A DNA stretch of 64,000 nucleotides from Streptomyces griseiscabiei (GTDB lineage Bacteria; Actinomycetota; Actinomycetes; Streptomycetales; Streptomycetaceae). The notes under the pieces were generated by a model. That model did not search any database. It saw only the letters and a list, made by a program, of their open reading frames with translations, and was not told the origin of the DNA. Every line of letters begins with the position of its first letter. The first letter of the stretch is position 1. Location: the NCBI RefSeq assembly GCF_020010925.1, contig NZ_JAGJBZ010000003.1:744001-808000 (forward strand), read 5' to 3'. Both the position numbers and the translations under genes were made by a program. Of the stretch, positions 58,164-64,000 are shown piece by piece.

Positions 58164-58207
58164 GTTCTCTACAGTGGACAGCGGCCACCCTGTTCGTCAA
58201 GGCGAAC
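58144..58207. promoter_or_regulatory. Two GTTCG-N6-CGAAC operators between azlCD and XRE-cupin gene
   Basis: Identical 5-6-5 inverted repeats occur at 58144-58159 (at the azlC start) and 58192-58207. Their centres are 48 bp apart. An extra CGAAC half-site lies just before the XRE-cupin start. The spacing and position fit autoregulation and azlCD repression by the XRE-cupin protein. Confidence 0.7.
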
Positions 58208-58231
58208 GATCGTACTTCTGGAGCGAACGAC

Positions 58232-58816
58232 ATGTCCGACACCACCCCCGAGGCCGCCAAGGCGCCCTCCCGGCTTCCCCTCGACTGGATCGCCGCCTCC
58301 CTCCGTCGGGAGCGCACGCGCGCCGGGCTCTCCCTGTCCGAGCTGGCCAAGCGCGCGGGGATCGCCAAGTCCACGCTGTCCCAGCTGGAGTCGGCGAGCG
58401 GCAATCCGGGCATGGAGACGCTCTGGGCGCTGGGTGTGGCGCTCGGGGTGCCGTTCAGTGCGCTGATCGAGCCGCCGGTGCCGTCGGTGCAGGTCGTCCG
58501 GGCGGGGGAGGGGCCGACCGTCCACTCCGAGCACTCCAGCTACACGGCGGTCCTGCTGTCCGCGAGCCCGCCCGGCGCGCGCCGCGACATCTACCGGACC
58601 CGGCTCGAACCCGGTTCGGTACGGGAGTCGGAGCCGCACATTCCGGGAACGGTGGAGCATCTCACCGTGAGCACGGGCCGGGTGAAGGCGGGCCCGAGCG
58701 GCGAGGAGGTCGAGCTGGGCCCCGGGGACTACATGGCGTTCCGGGGCGACGTACCGCATTCGTACGAGGCACTGGCGCCCGGCACGACGTTCGTTCTGGT
58801 GATGCAGCACATCTGA
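58232..58816 (+). CDS. XRE-cupin transcriptional regulator
   Basis: 194 residues: XRE HTH at about 20-75 (IAASLRRERTRAGLSLSELAKRAGIAKSTLSQLESASGNPGMETLWALGVALGV) and a cupin C-terminal domain (LEPGSVRESEPHIPGTVEHLTVSTGRV, ELGPGDYMAFRGDVPHSYEAL). The cupin probably binds a small effector such as a branched-chain amino acid. ATG 58232. Divergent from azlCD, the usual arrangement for this exporter. Confidence 0.92.
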   Translation: MSDTTPEAAKAPSRLPLDWIAASLRRERTRAGLSLSELAKRAGIAKSTLSQLESASGNPGMETLWALGVALGVPFSALIEPPVPSVQVVRAGEGPTVHSEHSSYTAVLLSASPPGARRDIYRTRLEPGSVRESEPHIPGTVEHLTVSTGRVKAGPSGEEVELGPGDYMAFRGDVPHSYEALAPGTTFVLVMQHI

Positions 58817-58966
58817 ATACGCCGGAAACGGGGTAGGGGCAGCCGTCGGAAGTCCGGACGTACGGAAGCGGGGAAAAGGCAGGAGCCCCCGCGCCGCGAG
58901 CGGCTGGGGGCTCCTTGGGTACTGCTCTCAGACGTCGTCAGAGGGGCATCCCTCGGATCGAACGGA

Positions 58967-59170
58967 TCAGACGGGGGTGACGTTCTCCGCCTGCGGACCC
59001 TTCGGGCCCTGCGTCACGTCGAAGGAGACCTGCTGGTTCTCCTCCAGCGAACGGAAGCCGCTCGCGTTGATGGCGGAGTAGTGGACGAAGACGTCGGGGC
59101 CGCCGCCTTCCTGGGCGATGAAGCCAAAGCCCTTTTCGGCGTTGAACCACTTCACGGTTCCGGTAGCCAT
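58967..59170 (-). CDS. CspA-type cold shock protein
   Basis: 67 residues with both RNA-binding motifs KGFGFI and VFVHYSAI and the full five-strand pattern from [20 protein letters not shown] onward. ATG 59170 is preceded by AAGGAGG. It acts as an RNA chaperone. A leader of about 155 bases lies between the proposed promoter (59331-59358) and the gene, as in cold-shock mRNAs. Confidence 0.95.
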   Translation of the reverse strand: MATGTVKWFNAEKGFGFIAQEGGGPDVFVHYSAINASGFRSLEENQQVSFDVTQGPKGPQAENVTPV

Positions 59171-59330
59171 AAGCCCTCCTTGGGCCCAAAGGGTTGCCCT
59201 GCTCCAGAACCCTGCAAGTGTGAAAACAAGATGCCGCACAACTGCATACGTCTGAAAACGACGAGAGCCCGCGGTCACATGCTCCGCAGGCTCTGTACTG
59301 CAAGGGAAACCAAACTGCAACTTGCGGGCG

Positions 59331-59358
59331 AGCCTAGCACGCGGGCAGGGGAATGCAA
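59331..59358 (-). promoter_or_regulatory. Vegetative-type promoter of the cold-shock gene
   Basis: On the minus strand TTGCAT (-35, 59358-59353) and TAGGCT (-10, 59336-59331) are separated by 16 bases, close to the Streptomyces HrdB pattern. Transcription would start near 59324. Confidence 0.55.
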
Positions 59359-59538
59359 TAGAGGGCAAGATCACGTCACCCGGATGTTTGAGCGGCTCGG
59401 TTCGCGGGTTGACGTATCGCCTCTTCTGCACCACCGGCCTCACTGAGGACACGCCGTCGAAAGCATTGACAGGGGGTGTGCGTCCGGTTTATCGGGCCCC
59501 TCCAGGCCCCCGGAGCCCGCACCGTACCCCATGAGGGC

Positions 59539-60396
<858 letters not shown>

Positions 60397-60580
60397 ACAT
60401 TTCCCCGGGAAGCCACGCCGAACTTCCCGGAATTTCGTTTGACGAATTCGGCGTTCTGTGGGATCGGCCCGGAGCGCCCGGCCGCGGATCGGTCGGGGAC
60501 CGACCGCGGATCGGCAGCCGACGTTCGCATTCCCATTCGGGCGTACGGCACTACGCTGCTGGGGAGTCGTGCGCCGGGGA

Positions 60581-60620
60581 GAGTTCGTACGGCAGAGTTC
60601 GTACGGGGGAGCTCGTACGG
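60581..60620 (+). repeat. Tandem GTTCGTACGG units in kinase leader
   Basis: GAGTTCGTACGG occurs at 60581 and 60595, and GCTCGTACGG at 60611, all with the palindrome CGTACG. They lie 15-54 bases before the kinase start and downstream of a possible -10 box (TACGCT, near 60552). Confidence 0.6.
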
Positions 60621-60634
60621 GGGAGGTGTCGGCC

Positions 60635-62335
60635 ATGCAACCGCTCGACGTCGGCGAGCCCACGGCCGTGGGGCCCTACCGGCTGCTCGGCCGGCTCGGG
60701 TCCGGCGGGATGGGCCGCGTCTATCTGGGGCGCAGCGCGGGCGGCCGGACCGTCGCCGTCAAGGTCGTGCACCCGCACTTCGCGCTGGACGAGGAGTTCC
60801 GCGCCCGCTTCCGGCGCGAGGTCGACGCGGCCCGCCGCGTGGGCGGTTCCTGGACCGCGCCCGTCCTGGACGCGGACCCGGAGGCGTCCGTCCCCTGGGT
60901 GGCGACGGGCTACGCGGCCGGTCCCTCCCTCGCGGCGGCGATCGCCGACGGCGGCCGGCTGCCCGCCCACTCGGTACGCGTCCTCGGCGCGGGTCTCGCC
61001 GAAGCCCTCTCCGCGGTGCACGCGCTGGGCCTGGTCCACCGGGACGTGAAGCCGTCGAACGTGCTGCTCACGGTCGACGGCCCGCTCCTCATCGACTTCG
61101 GCATCGCCCGCGCCACGGACGGCACGGCCTCCCTCACCTCCACCGGCGTCTCCATCGGCTCGCCCGGCTACATGTCCCCCGAGCAGATCCTCGGCAAGGG
61201 CATCACCGGCGCGGCGGACGTCTTCTCCCTCGGCGCGGTCCTCGCGTACGCCGCGACGGGGCAGTCCCCGTTCCCCGGCGACTCCTCCGCCTCCCTCCTC
61301 TACAAGGTCGTCCACGAACAGCCCGAACTGGACGGTCTGGAGGGCGACCTCCGCGACCTGGTCGAGCACTGCCTCGGCAAGGACCCCGCCGCCCGCCCGT
61401 CCCCCGACGACATCGCCCGCACCCTGGCCCCCCAGGGCGCGGCCCGCCTCGTCGCGGCGGGCTGGCTGCCGGGCCCCCTGGTGGAACAGGTCGGCCGCAG
61501 CGCCGTTCAACTGCTCAACCTGGAGGCGGCGGAGCAGGTCCCGTCCGGGCCGGTGGAGTTCAGCAGCCCCTCGGTGGGAGCGGCGGTGGACGCGCGGGTC
61601 CCGTCCGGGAGCGGGGTGTTCGGGCCGCCTCCGGTGATGTCACCGCAGGCGGGGCCCGCGACGCACGTACCGGGGCAGCGAACCGAAGCGGCGGTGGCGG
61701 ACACGGCACCACCGGCGCCGGACTCACCGCCGGGCAAGCTGTCCGTGAGCGTGGCCGCCAGCTCCACGACCGCGGCGAACGGGCGGGGCCGACGGGTGAG
61801 TTGCTCGGTCGCCCTGGCCGTCGCGGGGGCGTGCGCGACGGTGGGCGTCGGCGTCCTCTTCGGACTCGGCATCCTGAAGGGCGACGGCGACAACGCCCGT
61901 GACACGGCCGGCACGTCACCGTCGGCGAGCAGCAGCGCGAGCGACCATGCCCAGGACTCCGAACCGCAGGACGGGGCGGGCGAACTCCCCGACGCCTACC
62001 TCGGCACCTGGAAGGGCGACGGCTACGCCCTCGACGGCAACCTTCCCGCCGGCACCTTCACGGTCACCCTCGAACAGGGCGCCGTGGGCGACCGGTTGGG
62101 CACCTTCCGCTCCGTCGACCTCCTCGGCGGCGCCTGCGACGACACGTTCGTCCTCAAGCAGGTCACCGAGGACCACATCCTCGTCACCAGCATCGCCGAC
62201 ACCAAGAACAACCCCAAGACCTGCACCAGCAACACCCACGAGGTCACCCTCACCCTCGTGGGCTCCGAACTCCGCTACACCGCCGACAACGCGGACGCGG
62301 GCGACCCGACGGCCCGCCTGGAGAAGGTGAAGTAA
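60635..62335 (+). CDS. Receptor-type serine/threonine protein kinase
   Basis: 566 residues from ATG 60635. The kinase domain (about 13-270) has LGSGGMGRVY, K43 in VAVKVV, HRDVKPSN, IDFGIA and the GSPGYMSPEQ activation end. A Pro/Ser-rich juxtamembrane linker precedes one membrane helix (about 390-415, CSVALAVAGACATVGVGVLFGLGIL). An outer domain (LGTWKGDGYALDGNLPAG to RLEKVK) with two Cys looks like a lipocalin-size sensor. It may sense an extracellular ligand; targets are unknown. Confidence 0.93.
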   Translation: MQPLDVGEPTAVGPYRLLGRLGSGGMGRVYLGRSAGGRTVAVKVVHPHFALDEEFRARFRREVDAARRVGGSWTAPVLDADPEASVPWVATGYAAGPSLAAAIADGGRLPAHSVRVLGAGLAEALSAVHALGLVHRDVKPSNVLLTVDGPLLIDFGIARATDGTASLTSTGVSIGSPGYMSPEQILGKGITGAADVFSLGAVLAYAATGQSPFPGDSSASLLYKVVHEQPELDGLEGDLRDLVEHCLGKDPAARPSPDDIARTLAPQGAARLVAAGWLPGPLVEQVGRSAVQLLNLEAAEQVPSGPVEFSSPSVGAAVDARVPSGSGVFGPPPVMSPQAGPATHVPGQRTEAAVADTAPPAPDSPPGKLSVSVAASSTTAANGRGRRVSCSVALAVAGACATVGVGVLFGLGILKGDGDNARDTAGTSPSASSSASDHAQDSEPQDGAGELPDAYLGTWKGDGYALDGNLPAGTFTVTLEQGAVGDRLGTFRSVDLLGGACDDTFVLKQVTEDHILVTSIADTKNNPKTCTSNTHEVTLTLVGSELRYTADNADAGDPTARLEKVK

Positions 62336-62350
62336 GGGGCCGGTTGTTCG

Positions 62351-62494
62351 GCTGCGGGTCCGGTGGGGGCTCGTCGCGCAGTTTCCCGCGCCCCTCAAGG
62401 GCCTACGGTCCTTCCGGGCCGAAAAAGCAGGGCGCAGCCCGCTTTTTCAGGGGCGTGGGGAACTGCGCGAGAAGCCCCCACTCACCCGCACCCG
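62351..62494. repeat. Structured intergenic repeat, copy E
   Basis: Left arm CGCGCAGTTTCCCGCGCCCCT (from 62375) and right arm AGGGGCGTGGGGAACTGCGCG (to 62469). Outer stem GGGTCCGGTGGGGGCT with AGCCCCCACTCACCC. Inner hairpin AAAAAGCAGGGC-GCA-GCCCGCTTTTT has its own complementary bases, different from copy A. It follows the kinase gene. Confidence 0.8.
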
Positions 62495-62520
62495 ACAACG
62501 CCACCTCATACTCTGACCCC

Positions 62521-63273
62521 GTGGCCCTCGACCCCTGGCTGACCGCCCTCACCCTCGCCGCAGCCCTCTGGGGCGCGGCCACGGGCACCCTCCTCCCCCG
62601 CCCCGCCTACCGCTTCACCGTCGACGAGGACCACCCCTGGCGGCGCGAGTGCCCCGCCGGCCACCCCCTCACCGGCACCGCGAACGGCTGGCTCGGCCCG
62701 GCCCGCTGCCAGGAACCCCCCGCCTGCGCCTACGGCCCCCACACCCCGGCCGTCGCCACCACCACCGCCCTCGTCTGCGCGGCCCTCGCCCTCGCCACCG
62801 GCACCCGCCCCGAACTCGCCGTCTGGCTGCTCCTCGCCCCGCTGGGCGTGCTCCTCACCCTGGTCGACCTGCGGGCACAACGCCTTCCCGACCCCCTGAC
62901 CCTCCCCTTCGCCGGTCTGGCCCTCACCCTCCTGGGCGCGGTCGCGTTCGTCCCCGAGCACGCGGGCCAGTGGCGCACCGCCGTGTACGGCGCGCTCGCC
63001 CTCGGCGGCCTCTACTTCCTCTTCTTCCTGATCAGACCCGCGGCCCTCGGCTTCGGCGACGTGAAGCTGGCCCTCGGCCTCGGCGCCGTCCTCGGCTGGT
63101 ACGGCTGGGGCGCCCTATACCTCGGCACCTTCGCCGGCGCGCTCATCGGCAGCGTGTACACGCTGGTCCTGGCGGCCCGGGGCCGCGCCGTCCGCGGACA
63201 GCTGATCGCCCTGGGCCCGTTCATGATCACGGGCGCGTTCACCGGCCTGCTGCTGGAGGCGTACGCGGCCTGA
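62521..63273 (+). CDS. Prepilin peptidase / A24 family aspartic protease
   Basis: 250 residues, multi-spanning. The catalytic Asp pair is seen in LVDLRAQRLPDPLTLP and GFGDVKLALGLGAVLGWYG (the GxGD motif). The short N-terminal region has three Cys and lacks the usual methylase domain. GTG 62521. It would process prepilin-like signal sequences; no pilin genes are in the window. Confidence 0.88.
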   Translation: MALDPWLTALTLAAALWGAATGTLLPRPAYRFTVDEDHPWRRECPAGHPLTGTANGWLGPARCQEPPACAYGPHTPAVATTTALVCAALALATGTRPELAVWLLLAPLGVLLTLVDLRAQRLPDPLTLPFAGLALTLLGAVAFVPEHAGQWRTAVYGALALGGLYFLFFLIRPAALGFGDVKLALGLGAVLGWYGWGALYLGTFAGALIGSVYTLVLAARGRAVRGQLIALGPFMITGAFTGLLLEAYAA

Positions 63274-63388
63274 GTCACACGCCCTCCGCCCGGGTCGACC
63301 ACCGGCGGACAGGCTGACGTCGGCCGTCGCAGGGCGCTGGCGTAGGCTGGGCTGGTCCGTTCAACCCTTACGAAAGGGACGCTCCCGG

Positions 63389-64000
63389 TGACCGAGAAGG
63401 CCGACCTCCAGTCCGTTCTCGACCGTGCCGCAGAGGGTGGGCGGATCACTCCGGAGGAGGCGCTCGACCTCTACCGCGACGCCCCGCTGCACGCGCTCGG
63501 CTCCGCCGCCGACGCCGTCCGCAGGCGGCGCTACGCGGGTACGGAGCACATCGCGACGTACATCATCGAGCGGAACATCAACTACACGAACGTGTGCGTC
63601 ACGGCGTGCAAGTTCTGCGCGTTCTACGCCCCGCCGAAGGCCAAGGACAAGGGCTGGACGCGCGACCTCGACGACATCCTGCGCCGCTGCGCGGAGACCG
63701 TCGAACTGGGCGGTACGCAGATCATGTTCCAGGGCGGCCACCACCCGGACTACGGGGTGGAGTACTACGAGACGCACTTCGCCGCCATCAAGAAGGCGTT
63801 CCCGCAGCTGGTCATCCACTCCCTCGGCGCGTCCGAGGTCGAGCACATGGCCAGGATCTCCAAGGTGACCGTCGAGGAAGCCATCCAGCGCATCAACGCC
63901 GCCGGCCTCGACTCCTTCGCGGGCGCCGGCGCGGAACTGCTCCCCGAGCGCCCCCGCAAGGCCATCGCGCCGCTGAAGGAGTCCGGCGAGCGCTGGCTGG
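63389..64000 (+). CDS. mqnC: Cyclic dehypoxanthinyl futalosine synthase MqnC (3' end beyond window)
   Basis: The first 204 codons are present and the frame is open to the window end. The radical SAM motif is C70VTACKFC77, then GWTRDLDDILRR, QGGHHPDYG and FAGAGAELLPERPRK. It closes the carbocycle of dehypoxanthine futalosine. Start GTG 63389, with GAAAGGG upstream. TAGGCT at 63343 may be its -10 box, giving a leader of about 35-40 bases. Confidence 0.94.

Overview
The window is a very GC-rich piece of an actinomycete chromosome, almost certainly Streptomyces. The evidence is strong third-position G/C, GTG and TTG starts, rare TTA (bldA-type) codons, XRE/DUF397 pairs, a gas-vesicle cluster, and futalosine-pathway menaquinone genes spread among regulators. 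The order hemL, phosphatase, tlpA-ccdA-resB-ccsB, then mqn genes looks like the conserved Streptomyces core. No rRNA, tRNA, CRISPR array, transposase or integrase gene was recognised.

Layout. (1) 1-8631 looks accessory. A cut-off excisionase-like HTH protein of unlike base composition lies at the edge. A tightly coupled minus-strand operon follows, in transcription order: HATPase-type ATP-binding protein, MurA-like enolpyruvyl transferase, 5'-nucleotidase-like phosphoesterase, two degenerate dCTP-deaminase-like proteins, GT4 glycosyltransferase and serine hydrolase. A divergent XRE regulator-flavoprotein pair faces it. (2) 8762-18030: a D/R-repeat protein, hemL, a histidine phosphatase, a Tat lipoprotein deacetylase and the system II cytochrome c maturation operon. 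(3) 18085-22515: a DrrAB-type ABC exporter with a divergent TetR and a striking paired operator, then a secreted S33 peptidase. (4) 22588-28639: ATPase/DUF397/XRE module, small proteins, a DUF4232 secreted protein, and a GntR-membrane protein operon with two palindromic operators. (5) 28769-36094: 2OG oxygenase and fungal-type cytosine deaminase downstream of a gas-vesicle operon (MerR-O-A-F-G-Y-Z-J-S-K order, no gvpL). (6) 36191-46444: ECF sigma pair, the menaquinone group (UbiD-like, MqnP, UbiX-like, Lrp, MqnE), rhomboid, GNAT and TetR genes. (7) 46569-58816: DUF6716 glycosyltransferase, MaoC hydratase, acyl-CoA synthetase, a PixA/AidA-like protein, a LAL regulator, a CYTH-like protein, and AzlCD with its XRE-cupin regulator. 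(8) 58967-64000: cold-shock protein, MqnA, a receptor Ser/Thr kinase, prepilin peptidase and the start of MqnC.

How the parts work together. HemL (tetrapyrrole supply), the Ccd/Res/Ccs apparatus (haem attachment to apocytochromes) and MqnA/C/E plus the UbiD/UbiX/MqnP steps all serve the respiratory chain. The most novel locus is the left operon. Four consecutive 4-base start/stop overlaps couple MurA-like, phosphoesterase, DCD-like 1, DCD-like 2 and glycosyltransferase genes. The two DCD-like paralogues have lost complementary parts of the deaminase active site. TTA codons occur in the phosphoesterase and the divergent XRE gene. A nucleotide- or nucleoside-modifying secondary pathway, or a nucleotide-based defence function, would fit; neither is proven.

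A structured intergenic repeat family (at least three full copies) and four genes whose 3' ends are tandemly duplicated, three of them including the stop codon, are the main non-coding curiosities.
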